Below are positions 1-22,789 of a stretch of 64,000 bases of DNA, piece by piece. The DNA is from Hyperoplus lanceolatus (lineage: Eukaryota > Chordata > Actinopteri > Uranoscopiformes > Ammodytidae). The stretch lies in contig CM049413.1 of assembly GCA_026929865.2 (NCBI GenBank), positions 14,492,001-14,556,000 of the forward strand. The letters are read 5' to 3'. The stretch's first letter is position 1, and each line of letters begins with the position of its first letter. The notes beneath the pieces were generated by a model. The model ran no database searches, was not told the origin of the DNA, and was given only the letters and a program-made list of their open reading frames with translations. Position numbers and translations under genes: made by a program.

Positions 1-245
1 TATTCCTCTTTTATTTTATTGTGTTACATTTTCAAAATAAAGCCTTCATTAATTCTTTTCATTGGGTTCATTATAGACATGATTGGAATTCATGTAGCAG
101 AAATATATTAAGCAATACATAGTTTCTTGAGTAGTTCTTGACTTAAATCCCTGCTTGTCTACTTCCCTCTACATACGCGTAATGAATATCAACTGTGAAG
201 AGTGGATTTTCATTAACTGCTGTGTTCTTACCTGTCCTCTGTCAG

Positions 246-9001
<8,756 letters not shown>

Positions 9002-11415
9002 TGAAGCACACAGTGAACTCGGGGTGAAAGATTGTATGTTGGGAGAAGAGCAGAGTGGACTTCAAGGACGCTGCAGACAATCAGGATTTAGAAGAGTTAA
9101 CGCTTAATTGGTTTGAAGGACGAGTGATTGAGAGATGAGACCAACACACCACCACCTCTCCCCTCCTCCTCATTATCTCATATGTGAGCCGTCTGGATAA
9201 AGACACAGGATTCAAATTGTTGTACATGGTAGCCCTCCAACAAACGGCACTGTACAGATTAACTCAGTTGACCTTGTGCACATTCACAAGCTGTCACACA
9301 ACACAGTGTTTTGGCGATGCAATTCCTTCCACGCCATGCCCACAGAATGGAACCTCGCACACGCACATAAGCTGACCTTAGGGTGACAAGGCAACAAAAG
9401 GAAAATCAACGCCGTCCAGATTGAATTTGCAAAGATGCCTGTCTACAAATTGTGAGATTATTACAGAAAGTACACAAGTGGAGAGGAAACATATTGGTTG
9501 CATTGTCTCTAAAGTTAAGAGTAACTGTAGTTAATGTTAGTGTGTGAAAGATGAGCCCTGGGTGTTTCCCAACCTCTCTAGCTTGTTGAATGACAGGTTG
9601 CAAATGTAACAGGATGGTGGCCATTTCAATTGACCGGAACGCCCATTTTTCCTCCTGCATTTGAAAATTGATATTCGAAGATCACTCTGCAATTCACAAG
9701 TAAAAAGATGAGCTTTGATTAGAAAAATCCCCAAAAATTCAGTTTGATTTTCAGTTCTGATTTATATTGCAAACCCCAATGGGCTCCCAAGCACTGGTTT
9801 ACATCATGCTCATGCTTGTGTGTAAAGGTTTCAAGTAAGAGTTTAAACATCAACTGTGTAAGGATATAGCAGCCAGACGATTGTCCAAAACATTTGGCTT
9901 GGAATCATTAATAGACCTCTATAAACTTTCAGCAAATTTGCACATCCTGCATATTCCTTTTTTTTTAAAGAAAAGCTTTATTCTGAACTATTACTGACTG
10001 GTGTAATAACTAGTGGGTTGTAATAACTAGTCTAGTTTAGAAGGAGAAAGAGAGTATCTACAAAGTGCTGTTTCGTGCTGTCTGAATAAGCTAGTTGTGA
10101 TGCTTCGGTTGACTTTGAATGGTTCTTAATCATACTGTGACCATGTGCCATCTTCGTTTTCGTTTCCACCTCCAGTAATGTATGTGAAAGGTTTTTCTTC
10201 TCTCGTCTCAAACCTTTGAAAAGCTTATTCAGGTTGTTCTTGTTTTCTGGTGCCTCCTTGTGGTAGCTAATGGTAAATTTCCAGAGTCCCCAAGTGTCCT
10301 TCCAGAGGCCTTTTTCTAACTTGTGGGTTTTTTGTCTGTGCTGTTAACTATCATCTTGTTACTTCTATTTAGTCATTTCCAAACACAAAGTGGAGTAAAG
10401 GAATGCACTTAAAGTTTGTAATGGTTAGTGAAATGTTTTTAAAAAGGTGAAATTCATGTTTCTAGATAGAGAAACTGTACCTGTCAGACTCCTTTTGTTT
10501 TCAGAACGGGGGTTTTGTACATCAAATTAACCTCAGGATCAAGCATGCTGACGTGCACACATATGATATTTATTATCTTGTCTTGAGCATTTGTATCACA
10601 CATAAGAGATTTAATGTAATGTATCACCAATTTGGACCATCTCTTCACAGTTCATTACAAAAGGTCGACTCTTTACCAGGCTGATAGTTGGACCATTTTT
10701 CCGCTGATTATGAGTCCAACGTTAGGTGTTTGCGTTGTACTGTAGTCCCTTATATGAACTGTTTTGTGCCTTCTGTGATTATGGTCTGCCAAAAAGCCTA
10801 GTCTATTTTTTCATATATTGTAATGTGGTTTTTGTGTACTGTGTCTTATAAAGTCATATTGACACACATTGCTGTAGGGTTTCGCCAAATGTCTTTCAGG
10901 TGGTCAATTTGAAAACTATTAATCGACAAAAAAAAATTAAATGAAGCTGTGGTTTAGGTCATTTAAGTGTAATTTTGAAATATATTCAGGCATTAGATTG
11001 AACTATTTTTAGAGAAGCGTTTGAACACCAGCCAACAGAAGCACAGATATTTGTTTAATGTTGGGGGGGTCAAAGTTGTCATTTATACCAAAGTAGTCAG
11101 TTTTGTGTGTATTGTTGAGAAGAAAAAAGTTATCTGCGGTAAACAAAGGATTTTTCAATGTATTTCAGTATATGAAAACTATTACTCAAAACTTGAATGT
11201 TGCAGTATAGACGTATATTTGATGTTTCATTGGGTACCAAATGTGTTTTGTGTGTATGTAGACTTGTGTTCTTTCTTTGACTGTTTTTATTTATCATATT
11301 TTGAACGTGGACAAACACGTTCTCAGATATGCATTTCTGTGGAGGAAGTTGGTTTCCTCAGACCAAAGCAGGAAGATGATGTGTTTTTATTAGAATAAAG
11401 ACGAGTAAAGAATGT
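9002..11415 (+). other. 3' UTR of the y+LAT-type transporter, with polyadenylation signal
   Basis: This stretch follows the TGA at 8999-9001 and shows no conserved open frame. It is AT-rich and non-repetitive. A canonical AATAAA lies at 11394-11399, so cleavage is likely near 11410-11420; a weaker ATTAAA at about 10936 could be an alternative site. A 3' UTR of about 2.4 kb is plausible for the family, but its extent is inferred only from the poly(A) signal. Confidence 0.5.
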
Positions 11416-11566
11416 GACATTGACTTTTCCTTTTCACCGTCCTTTACCTGAACTTTATGAGTTGAAACTGTGGCTGCAGTAGACAACTGAATGCCACCAG
11501 AGGTCATATCTTTTTTGGTTTTGTTCTCCAGATTTCCCTTTCTGGAGGAGATATTTAACAAAGAGT

Positions 11567-11967
<401 letters not shown>

Positions 11968-12296
11968 TAAGGTGAGATTTTATTTTTTTAACAAAAAATG
12001 AATATTGGTGTTGGTCTGACAAAACAAATCATTTGAATATTTCAGTTTAAGCTCTCAGACAGTGTAATGGATATTCTTTTTAATATGTTCATGGATTTTG
12101 CTCAAAACAAAAAACATCTTGTATATTTTACAGCTAACAGCTCTCTTACAAAGATTTTCAGTTGTGGGATATTCTTTGATGGAAAAATGAGTTGCAGCAC
12201 TTTTGAAATTATTGTTTTTTTCTAAATAATGTAAATGACTGTTTGGGAAAGCAACAAGATCAACTGAAACATGGTTTATTTTTCAAGCTGTTTTTT

Positions 12297-12320
12297 ACAC
12301 ACACACACACACACACACAC
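12297..12320 (+). repeat. (CA)n microsatellite
   Basis: A short ACAC run of about 12 units. Confidence 0.95.
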
Positions 12321-12499
12321 GCACAAAAGTTGTCCATCTTCCTTCCAGCCTCCTCAGGTAGTTGGCCAAGTCCCACCTCCCATCCATCCAACCACCTTGC
12401 AGAGGCATCATATTTCACCTGGGCGTACACTCTTCTTTTTGGACACTGGTCTTTCGATCTGATAGGTGCTTGTTCCAAGGGAGAAAGGCCTGCCTCTGT

Positions 12500-12600
12500 C
12501 CCTCCCCAGGACTGAGGGTGTTGGGTTCCACTGACTCATGCATAAAAGATAAAGCAGTGGAGGGGGGAAATGTAGCCGAGCAACACACAGCAGCAGCTCC
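12500..12600 (+). promoter_or_regulatory. Candidate promoter upstream of the 12.8 kb exon
   Basis: A TATA-like CATAAAAGATAAA occurs at about 12540-12552, about 25-35 bp before a GA/CAGCAGCAG-rich stretch that would be the 5' UTR. This is inferred from position and composition only; several upstream ATGs occur in the presumed leader. Confidence 0.3.
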
Positions 12601-12795
12601 TCTCCCAGGGAGTGGAAACTGGCTGTATACGTTGAATAAGTGAGGTACTAGACTTTAAAAAAAAAACTTTCGCAGGTACTTGGCACCACTGATGGTGTGG
12701 AGGGTGCAGCATCAGTCCTGGGCATGGCCAGAGGTACCAGGGTGCTGCTCTTTAATGGGTGAGAGGCCGTCACACGCTGCCACCCGCTCTGCATC

Positions 12796-12871
12796 ATGGA
12801 GCTGCCTCGACGCCTGAACTGGATACGAAACCGACCCTGGAGGACTCGTGTCTGCCGCAGGGACTTCAACC
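12796..12871 (+). CDS. Candidate first coding exon of an unrecognised gene (25 codons, ends phase 1)
   Basis: An ATG in good context (A at -3, G at +4) opens a basic peptide starting MELPRRLNWIRNRPWR and ending CRRDFN. A GTAAGAGT donor follows at 12872. The upstream frame is closed by a TGA at about 12691, supporting the ATG as start. I do not recognise the peptide. The next exon must begin in phase 1; no compelling partner is seen nearby, so the intron would be very long. An acceptor-like TTTCGCAG at about 12676 means the exon may begin there and not at a transcription start. Chance cannot be excluded. Confidence 0.35.
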
Positions 12872-13159
12872 GTAAGAGTATTTTCTGACTGAACGATCAA
12901 TGACTAAACTCTAGAGCATTGTAGGCTTGATCTGTTTGGTCTGTCTTCATATTTTGTGTTTTTTCTTCCAAAATATCTATCTTGTGGCTCTTAAATTTTA
13001 ATTGTCAAAGTGAACTTGAGAAGCTCCCAGTGAAGTCATCTTTGTCTTGTGGAGTCACGTGTTACTGACTCTCCTACAGAGTGCATGTGGCTGCTGCTCT
13101 GAGAAGACCCTTATGTGTTTTCCTGCTCTGGATACTAGACACTGGTATCTATTGCTTCT

Positions 13160-13430
13160 AATGCTTTTTGGTGACTTCACGCACGAGACTTCACACGTCA
13201 AAGTTGTGCCAAATTTGATGAAAATCCCTCAAAGTCTTCTGGAGATATTGTATGCATGAGGCATGAGGCCTTTGACCTTTGATCTCCAAAATCCAATCAG
13301 TTCATCCTTGAATTAGTCGACATTTGTGCGAAGTTTGAAGAAAATCCCTCAAAGCGTTCATGATATATTGTGCTCACAAGTATGTCCCGGACTGACAACT
13401 TGAAAACATAATGCCTCCAGCTTTCAGCTA
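13160..13430. repeat. Dispersed teleost repeat with internal near-duplication
   Basis: Two related ~40-bp segments occur, at about 13203-13245 (GCCAAATTTGATGAAAATCC) and about 13325-13370 (GCGAAGTTTGAAGAAAATCC). Both continue CTCAAAG and a GATATT-G element, and are separated by TTTGACCTTTGATCTCC. This wording resembles a very common fish repeat unit; the assignment is from memory. Confidence 0.5.
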
Positions 13431-13693
13431 TCGTTGACGTGTATGCATAATTATACCATACTAGGCTGTTTGTAATTTCATGACATAGAGACTCTCTCAA
13501 ATAGCTGTCTGCATTAAACATAAAATCCTGGAGCCACACCTAGACGAGGCTCTGTTTTGCCAACCACACATTATACCTGGTTAGAGGCCATTTCTTCAGA
13601 GAAGGTCGGATAAGAAAGTGTCTCCATGTGAAATATTGATGTATGATTACGTCTCACTCTCACATGTTTTTTAACCTGTATTATAAAAGCCTT

Positions 13694-13729
<36 letters not shown>
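13694..13729 (+). repeat. (TC)n microsatellite followed by (CA)n
   Basis: About 18 TC units, then CACACACAAACACACACACACAC to about 13757. Confidence 0.95.
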
Positions 13730-13733
<4 letters not shown>

Positions 13734-13999
13734 ACACACAAACACACACACACACAGACAGTGGACAGTTGACACTGCAGTCTATTTGACCAGTGAATGT
13801 TTAATTGAAATAGCATATGTGTTGCTTGTATGGATTACAGCGCTCTCGTGGCCGTGCCAAGTGGGTCCAGTGGAGCTATATTTTGATCTGATTCTGCTTA
13901 CAAACTGTAATGGCTTGCCTTTTTAAGATGTTTTGCTGACCGACCAATATGTACATGTGTGTGATAAGTACCACACAGTTAGTACATTAGGAGTATGGA

Positions 14000-15150
14000 T
14001 TGCTGGAATGGGAGTGCATACTGGCTACAACCTCTTTCATGAGCAAAGTGCAATTTTGTCCTGATCCCACTTCCTGTCAGTGCTACTTGATGAGCATATG
14101 TTTCAAAATACACAGAGAGAAAAATGCACTAAAGTATTTATTTTTTCTCTAAGGGGAACCATTAAATGTGTTCTTCCTTCTCGGAGCATACAGTAAAAGC
14201 TTCTTGTTTGGTTGTTTGTGTGTGCGTGAAGCGTCCGTGTCTGTGTGTGTGGGACTTGCTTGAGCCTTGGTACGGCTGGGGCAGGAGTGGCAGTTTTGAT
14301 CGGCAGAGTCCTTATGTCTGGATGCCATGTGATCAGTGCTGTTTAAAGAAGGAATTGAAAACCATTTCCCTTTCCAAATCTATCATTAAAAATAATGCTA
14401 ACCCTAAAACGACCATGTCCCGAGAAACTATTACAAATCTAGGATCACTCGAAGATGCAATATCGTTTCGTAATAATCTCATTGGTTCCCCTGCAGTAGT
14501 TTCTGTTGTCTGGTAGAAAACATGTTTGCCCTTTGTAATCCGACTGTCAGCATGTCAAAGAGGAAGCACTGCAGTTGAAGGTCATTGATGATTTCGTCAG
14601 GAAAAGGCTTTGTCCCCTGCTGAATATCTCATATTAATTCTCAAGAGAGTAAAGGTTGTAGTTTGGTTTGTAGTAGAGGCCTTGAACATATACGGTACAA
14701 TAATTGCACTTCACATATTTTTAACAGCCTCAGAGAAGCACTTCAGCTTTGATATGGACTGCCTTGTGAAGGACGATAGACTGAATGATTTCATCAAAGT
14801 TGTATAACCATAAAAATAACAACACTGTTTGCTTTCAGCAGACTTATTTATTGTGCCTAAAATAGTCACTTGATCAAAACAGGAAGTCTGAAAACAGACA
14901 CAGTCATAGGCTGTCCTGGTTTGGTTATCTTATCCATCTACATTTACTGTGCTTCATAGCTTTGTGGTGTGTACTGTAGTGTATTTGTCTTCATATCTCA
15001 CCTTCATTCTTACAGGGTCAGTGAGGTTGATTGGCCTATTTTAAGGCTCCCAAGTCAAAGTCAGGCTAACTTTTGTGTCTGATTGTCCTTTAGAAGTGAA
15101 CTGATCAGATTTGTGTATGTGATGCTAAATAGCTGCATCTTCAAAGCATT
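14000..15150. other. Non-coding interval, no feature recognised
   Basis: Unique-looking sequence with short chance frames only (for example 14166-14516). No splice-supported exon, RNA gene or transposon end was found. Confidence 0.5.
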
Positions 15151-15173
15151 TCAGTTCTGCTATGTTCCAAACC

Positions 15174-15224
15174 AAGGCATGGATGGGAATTGAACCCGTG
15201 ATATTTGGTTTACGAGACCAACCG
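15174..15224 (-). repeat. tRNA-Thr(CGT)-like 3' half (tRNA-derived fragment)
   Basis: On the minus strand, TTGGT-CTCGTAA-ACCAA forms a 5-bp anticodon stem with a 7-base loop and anticodon CGT. A variable stretch, a T arm with GGGTTCAATTCCC (B box) and an acceptor-like CCATGCC follow. No 5' half (GGCATGG or D arm) is present upstream, so this is not a functional tRNA gene. It may be a truncated tRNA pseudogene or SINE relic. Confidence 0.5.
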
Positions 15225-15819
15225 AATATTCTATTATGTTTCTTTTTGAATGGATCAGAAAAATTCCCCTCTTTAAAAAGTGTCCCTTTTGTTGTGAAAC
15301 TTTCCCCTTTGACAAAACCTTTGTGTTCCCAGTAGTCACCAGTAGGGGGCCTCCACAGTTTAATAATAGAATGACCGTAATGATATGATACTGTCTTCAT
15401 TTCAGTCCACTACACTAAACACACTGTCTGCATGTTCCTCTACTTAACTGAGCGAAGTTGAGCAACATTGAGAATGCACTCTCGCCCCACTCACCAATGT
15501 CAACGTTTTTTTTTTGGTAATGACATGAAAAACGTCTCTCTTCCTCCTCCAAAGATTTGCAATGTATGCTTCCTGTTTCTTGCCCCAGCTGAGGGCAAAG
15601 TGCTGCTCAAAGGATCATCTGAATGACTTAATGAATAATGCAGAGGCTGAAAAAGGAGAAAGGCTCCCTCTCTGTCTCTGTGACGAGATGCACAAAAACC
15701 AGACGCACAGTAAAAACTACCTCTGGCTAATTATCTGTCATGGCTGTCTGTGTAGCTGAAGCCATTAGGGGGGTGCTTAAAACACATCACTTTATCAGAT
15801 TGGTCATTGTTGTTTCTTT

Positions 15820-16370
15820 GACCTGCCTGACCCATGCACATTCTTCTTCTCCTTTCTTCTGTTGCTGTCACACACACACCCTGCCCCCCCCTCTCTCTGC
15901 ACCTTTCTGTCCCTGCACCTCTGCCCTTGTGTTGCATTTGCTTTATTGCTTTCCTTTCTTTCTCATCTCTCCTCCACCTTACTTATCATCCACGTGTCCT
16001 CTTGTGTCCTTTCTCTCCAACCAGATGTGCTATGGTGCTCTCTCTCTCTTTCTCTCTCTCTCTCCCTCTGCAAATCTTCCCACTCCATAGCAACGCGCCT
16101 CCTCACTGCTGCCACTGATGCAGGAGAAACTACATCAGAGGAGATTACACATCGCCTCGGCTAATTTTCCAGTTGTCAGCTGGAGGAAATTATTCTCCTT
16201 GCTTGATCATACTTTGTCTCTCTCCCTCCCCCCTTACTCCCCCTCCCCCTTGCTTTATTTCTCTTACATTTTTCGTCTTGAGGTTGATCTTCCTTTCTTC
16301 TCTGTCTTCTCTGTCCCTCTATCTTCACAAGCTTTCAAGGCACGTTTGAGTGTGGAATCGTGCCAGGCCC
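15820..16370. repeat. Pyrimidine-rich low-complexity tract
   Basis: Strongly C/T-biased + strand with short CTCTCT and CCTCC runs. The several overlapping Leu/Ser/Pro-rich frames here are composition artefacts. Confidence 0.7.
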
Positions 16371-17115
16371 TTTCCCTGTAATTTTCACGCAATGAAGTCA
16401 ACAAGCAGGGCTGCTGCGTGGGCTGCTTTATGAGCACAGAGAGAAAGAATAGTGTAAAAAGAGAGGAAGGCGGTGAGAGAGTATAAAGAGACAGAGGGAG
16501 GAGAGAAGAACATAAAACACACATCCTGCATTTCCAAAAGAAGAACGGCACGTGTACTTATTTCTGCTGCAGCTGAGTGGCTCCGATTTCAGTTTGTATT
16601 TGACAGCGAGCAGTCCATGTGCCAGTGTTTTCAAAAAAGTTGACTGTCATCTAGCATGGTTGACACTCCTCCTGGTAGATTACTTTGTAAACTAAAGGTT
16701 GCTTCCGTGATGATTTTTCAAAGTTGTAAAATCCTGCCTGGGAATATTACAAACCTTTGTGCAGTTTTTGCAGCCTACTATATTTAGCTTATTTTTATCT
16801 ATTTTGTTAATCCAGCCTTGTGGTAAAACGTGGGAAAATATTAATTTAGGGAATATTAAAAGCTTAATTGACGTTCAAGTCCCATGCTTCACATACATAG
16901 TCATGTATCTGGCGCGGCTACAAGTTTCCATTGCACTTTTTTTGTGACATTATTTTTTTTTTCTTTTTTTAAACAGCCAACAGCCACACTGCTGAGGCAT
17001 CACTTAGCGATAACAAATACTTTGCAGCCCCTTTGGGAGATGCTGCACTGTAGGCAAGCCCGTATAACCCACTCTGTATAATGGCCAGAGCAAATAGAAT
17101 CAATGAAGTAGCAGC

Positions 17116-17147
<32 letters not shown>
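17116..17147 (+). repeat. (TTG)n trinucleotide microsatellite
   Basis: About 10 units of GTT, uninterrupted. Confidence 0.95.
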
Positions 17148-17949
17148 ACAATCCAATGTTCATTAAAGAAAAAGTTCAGGGTGACCTTGTCTCCTGGCTC
17201 CTTTGTTCCACGAGCCACCATGATGAGTCACCAGGTACAATGTGTGAAAGAAAACACATTTTGAAAGCAACTTCATGATGGAAAACACAACACTAATCAT
17301 TTTCTGATGGTCCGAGCAACAATAAGCAGAAAAGCTTGTGCTTTCATTTTTCATGGAGGCTTACTTCAAAAATACCATTGCAGCTGGACAATATTCTTGG
17401 ACTACTATAAAAACAAAACAAAAAAGAATTGATCTGCAGCACAGCTTCGTTCGAGGAAAAGTCCATGTCAAAACATAATTGCTATGTAAAAGATCTTTAT
17501 CTACTGTCCTCTTTCTTTACTCAATGTCCATTGGCTCTTTATCCTCTTCTTTTCAATGTGTGTGAATGGATTGTGTACTTGCCAGATCTTCTTTCAGTTT
17601 CTGTGAGGTCTTCACACATGTCACTATCAGACAACATGCAAACAGCATGGACAACAAAAATGCTCATCACTTCACTCCATTCATCTGGACCAAATGAGAA
17701 GTTCTTGAGAAGGCTGACGGATTAAACTTTATGCAAGCTTCAGCGACTCAAGGCCAAGGCTGGAAGATTTGGCATCCTCTGAGTATATGGCAACCCCAGC
17801 TCATGAGCTCATGGTTCCCATGTCACTGGGTTTGGACTGGGTTGCCGGTTTCTTCTTTGTCCTTCTCAGTAGAACTCTGGGTTTTCGTGGTGGTCAGGAT
17901 GTGGCTTCATTGAGTGTCCATTCCCCTCAGAAGAATGCCAGCCTTACAT

Positions 17950-18101
<152 letters not shown>

Positions 18102-18199
18102 TGGCCTTAGTTAAACCCATGCTGGCTTCACAGATGAACAGCAACATTCAAATGCTGATGAACCGGAAAGAAGGCTTTGGTTCGCCTCTCAACTGAGGG

Positions 18200-20500
18200 A
18201 GTCCCTGCTAATATCTTTTTTTTTTTAAAGATTAAGATGTATTTTCTGTGACCAATAGAGCTATATTCTTCAGTACCAAAAAACTATATTCTTTGCATTG
18301 AGTCTTGAAAACTGTTAAATTGTGAAAGCTAACATTGGTCAAATTAGTTATTTTCTTAATTTTGTCTTCAATCCAAATAAGGTTCTTATATACAAGGTCA
18401 GGAGAGTTTGGTGAAAAAATAAGCAGTTTGATGTACTATGGAAATAAAGGATCCAGTGTTTTTGGAGCTTGATACCGTACTCATATCGGCATATAATAAA
18501 TATATATTTATTTGATGTTTAAATCCAAGGAGAATGCATCATTATTTCATTTTAAGATTTGCATGGAATGTCTGAAAGATCTGGAAAAAAACTCAGTGTT
18601 TCAAAACAAAAAAATCCAGTTTCAGGAACAAATTTCGAATTGACAAAAAATGTATGTAGGTCATGTGGTTGATGAGCATTCTCATACTCCAGGGAGAAGG
18701 ACAGATGTGAAGTCACTGCAGATGTCGTCACTCTAGAGTGACTTGGTGCAAAGCCAGACACAGTGAACACCCACTTATTACATACACACATGGGCAGTTT
18801 TTAAGATGCCCTCATGTGCAATGATGGGCTGTCACTAGAGTTTCCAGCCCAGCTCCCACTGCCCCTTGCCTTCAGATCAGAAACTCTCCACTCACTTGCT
18901 TGCTGTGACACCCTTTACGGCTGCTGTGCACTCTGTTGTATACTCTTGGAGAAATACAGCTGCAATCGGCGCTTAATGTTATTTTACACACCATTGCCCA
19001 ACCTTCTTTCCATGTCCCCACCCATACTTCTCAGAAGCTGCGTTGTGATATCCTCCCTTCAGGTTCGCTTGGTAGAGTTTGTTTAAATGAATGGCATACA
19101 GTCCTACCTCTACCTGCCCACTCTACATTTTCAATCCAGGTTGTTTGTGTTTGACTGTAAGTGAGTACATAATTGTTTTCCACAAGAGGATAGTACACTA
19201 TGCAATGAGTTACACAGCTTAAACAATCACAGTGAAGCTTGTAACGGAAGTTAATATTGCCCATCTAGAGCAAATTGCATCAGTTGCCTCAGTTCTCTAA
19301 TTTTGAAAGTTGACTTCTCGTTTCTGTGGCCAGCAGGTGTTGGCTGTACTGTACTGTAGAACACAGTGATGTGCTGGGGCGGTGTGTGGGAAAGGAAATT
19401 GTGGTTTTCAGAGTTCTTGCCACCCTGTTGCCACACCCTGCTGTGAACCTCTTCATATAGCTTCTGGATCTCCCCAACAGGAAAATGTCCCTAATGTCAA
19501 AAATTGTGCTAGATCATGCAATGTATAATGAACTACTGTGAGCTGTGTGGAAATATTAACTGACAGAAATGTCCTCAGTCATAAAAAAGGATATTTAATG
19601 GCTGCAACATGTAGGCAGTACAGTGAGTATATGCAACAAGCACATTTTTCCATTTGGTTTTATGTTAATCTGATACAGTTTACAATAATGATGGTGGCAG
19701 ATTTACCATTCGAAATTCTAGATCATTTGTGAAATAATTGCTTTTCAATTTCAAAACAGAGTCAGACAAAAGCAGGTTGCTCATTTTCAGCAGACAACTG
19801 GGTATTTCGGTGGGTGAAATGACAACTGTCGCTGGCAGGTTCCACCAGCTGTGGCTAGCTAGCTCACAAAAAAAATTAAAATAAATAAATAAAAGCTTAC
19901 TTTTCACGAGTTGGTTGACAGTCTCCATATGATTTTTTTTACGAAAAAAACGAAACCTGTTTGAGGGCTATAAGTACGTTCCAGCCCAAAAGTCTGATGA
20001 CTCACCAATTTGTTTGGTAAACTTCAGCTAACCTTGGATGCATTTGCAAGAGTGTAGACTAAACCTACGAAATTTCTTAAAAACTCACTAACATAAGCCT
20101 AAACTCCAGACGGATCCAAACTAATGTTAAAGATGTGCTCCTTGGTTCTGAGAAGGTTTCGGAAAGGCCAAGAGAAAAGACACCACCACCCTTCAAACCC
20201 TTTTAATGCACAATATCAATTTCTTCACACGGCCACAGCATTGGATTGATAGAATAGACCTATGGGGTTTGAGGGGTAATCAGTTACACCTCCTGAAACA
20301 AATCCATCCTATACCTGATCTAAACATTTAGAAAGCCCTCTGAACCTGTGACAGTTGTTTGTATGAGATCATCCACCAGGTTGTGTAGGGCCTACAATCT
20401 GTGTCAATGTGACACAGAGGGTCAGGGACAAGTGAACAGATGAGGTCAGGGTCTGCCGATTCATTGGGTCGAGTGCTTCAAGAAGCCTGTTATCTCTCCC
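18200..20500. other. Non-coding interval, no feature recognised
   Basis: AT-rich, single-copy-looking DNA. The small frames are short, overlapping and lack splice or domain support. I see no transposon ends. Confidence 0.5.
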
Positions 20501-20514
20501 CTGCAGGTGTAGCC

Positions 20515-20516
<2 letters not shown>

Positions 20517-20547
<31 letters not shown>
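20517..20547 (+). repeat. (CAG)n trinucleotide microsatellite
   Basis: About 10 CAG units. The open frames through it on either strand have no family resemblance, so a coding role is not supported. Confidence 0.95.
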
Positions 20548-20678
20548 GCACAACACTGGCCATAGCATCTCTGTGGTGCCAGGCTGCACAGCTGGTTGTG
20601 CAGCGGCTTGTATTGCTGCCATTGTCTGATGCCCTCTGTGCACTCTGGGACGGAGACGGAAAGGCAAAAAGAGTAGAT

Positions 20679-20679
<1 letters not shown>

Positions 20680-20711
<32 letters not shown>
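20680..20711 (+). repeat. (GA)n microsatellite
   Basis: About 14 GA units next to AAAGGG. Confidence 0.95.
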
Positions 20712-20715
<4 letters not shown>

Positions 20716-22058
20716 GATCCAATTGTGGAGAAAGACAAAATACAATAGAGACAGGGAGAGACGGGGTGAGAGAGTGCAGAAATAGAAACGGGTGACAGCA
20801 CAAAAGGAGTTAAAGGCTGCACAACACTCACAAGCTCGCTGCTGGGATTATTCTTTGACAAAATGTACCGTAGAGTCAAGACATACAACCATGTTCAGAT
20901 GAAAAGATATCGATACACTTACAGTAGGTATATCTACCAGGTGTTTCCTCTTGCAACTTTACCTTTATGTCAACATAACTTTGGCTGTTTGCTTCTATCT
21001 AGCACACTAAACCAGGCGATGTATTCACAACAATTACTCACTGCATGTCTGGCGATGTGGCGTTTTGTATGAATAATGTTTGGATGCTGCTGGGAAACGA
21101 ACCGGGATGTTTGAAATTACTGTAAATAATTTGAAATTCACGACTCATTTGCAAGACCATAGGTCTACATTATGACACCATTGTGTTTGCAAAAGACACA
21201 TTTTCTGGTTAAATACCTCTGAATACAGATGTCCATGAGGCGTTTCAATCAGCGCTTCACACTGATTGCATTTTATGCAGCAACTCTCAGATCAGATTTG
21301 GTTCATTTGGGTTTCACCTGCTTGTTTCTCTGTTGCAATTGGGACTATTGGGACTATACTATGGGTATGGTTCATTATGATTGCCCTTAATCAGACACAT
21401 GAAGCAAATAGCGCCTCAGACGAGCTCACACATGTGCACCTCAAATGAGTCAAAGAGTGCCATGGTAAATTGGATTTACCATGCAATGCCCTCATTATTG
21501 TAACCAGGGTAACCAGGCGCCACTCCGCAATCATCCCATTTTGTCACCCTTGCTTAGAGGGAGAGAAAGAGAGGCAGTGGCCTGGGAGGAGGGAACAGAG
21601 GAGAGAACGGCAGGAGAGGAGATGTCTTCCACCCCTTCCTCCGCTCTGACTCTAACTGACAATAGTCTGTGGGAATTAATTTTCAGTTCAACTGAGAAGC
21701 CCCTGCACCATTCAGCCAGAAAAAGTCCATTATATTTCCATGCTCCCTCCATGTCTGTCTGTCAGGGTTTGGCTGACATCAGTAACTTTTTTTCCCAGTA
21801 GGTTTACCATCTGCCTCCTAGTTAAACTTCCCCACCTACTCGCCTCTCTCTGAGCAGTCTGGGGCCTTCAGTGAGGCAATGTTGCAACTCACATTTACCC
21901 AAGTACTACACTGTACCCGGCCGAAAATCCAGTTTCCACAGGATTAATGAATTGGCTTTTCTGTGTTGCAATGGTTTCCTGCTGTATGATGGGTGTGTTT
22001 TCCACTCTTTATTCACACAATTTCTAAAGTGTACACGCATGTTCAATTTGATAGTTGC

Positions 22059-22062
<4 letters not shown>

Positions 22063-22120
<58 letters not shown>
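22063..22120 (+). repeat. (GT)n microsatellite
   Basis: About 29 GT units. Confidence 0.96.
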
Positions 22121-22121
<1 letters not shown>

Positions 22122-22701
22122 AGAAAGACAGGAAACCAGGCAGAGACGGGGAATACTGTACATGCAGAAATGGGCGGGTTAATTGCTTTTGATTACATGT
22201 TCATAATGTACATTCATTTGAAGAACACTTAGATTTATGATGTGATAATAATTTTAGAAAGTATTTGGATTTTCCTTGAAATTATATTTGAAAAATGTAA
22301 ATCTGTCTTCTTTAAAAGAATCAGACCATAAGATATGTAGTAGCCAATTAGATACCCACCTCTAGTTACTGGTATTTCATGGTCATTGTAGCATCTGTGC
22401 AAAAGGCTGCTTAGATGCAAATTCGCTCACACCATAGAATTAGCCCAGATGCTAATGAGTTGCTTCTTCCCGGCTAATAACGGATATTTTAGTGCACATT
22501 AACAGTCGGCACACTGATGCATATTGTCAAGGCCAGAAGAGCGAGTGTGTAGGAGGCTGAAGCCGCCTATTCAGCCTCCTGGGACACTCATCATCTGGCT
22601 CGATTCAGACGCCAAAAAGCTCCATTGTTTGACCCCATTCAAACAACACCATTGTACGGAGCGGGTCTGATTGTGCTACTCTTTGCAATGCAGGAGTAAC
22701 A

Positions 22702-22703
<2 letters not shown>

Positions 22704-22788
<85 letters not shown>
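22704..22788 (+). repeat. (GT)n microsatellite
   Basis: About 42 GT units, followed at 22965-22977 by a G homopolymer run of about 11-13. Confidence 0.96.

Positions 22789-22789
<1 letters not shown>

Noticed and set aside
15740..16551. Overlapping Ser/Leu/Pro-rich frames
   Set aside because: Pyrimidine-biased sequence leaves several frames open at once; no codon signature.
20369..20888. Poly-Ala, poly-Cys and poly-Leu frames across the CAG tract
   Set aside because: All three frames of one strand are open only because of the repeats. No conserved flanking domain.
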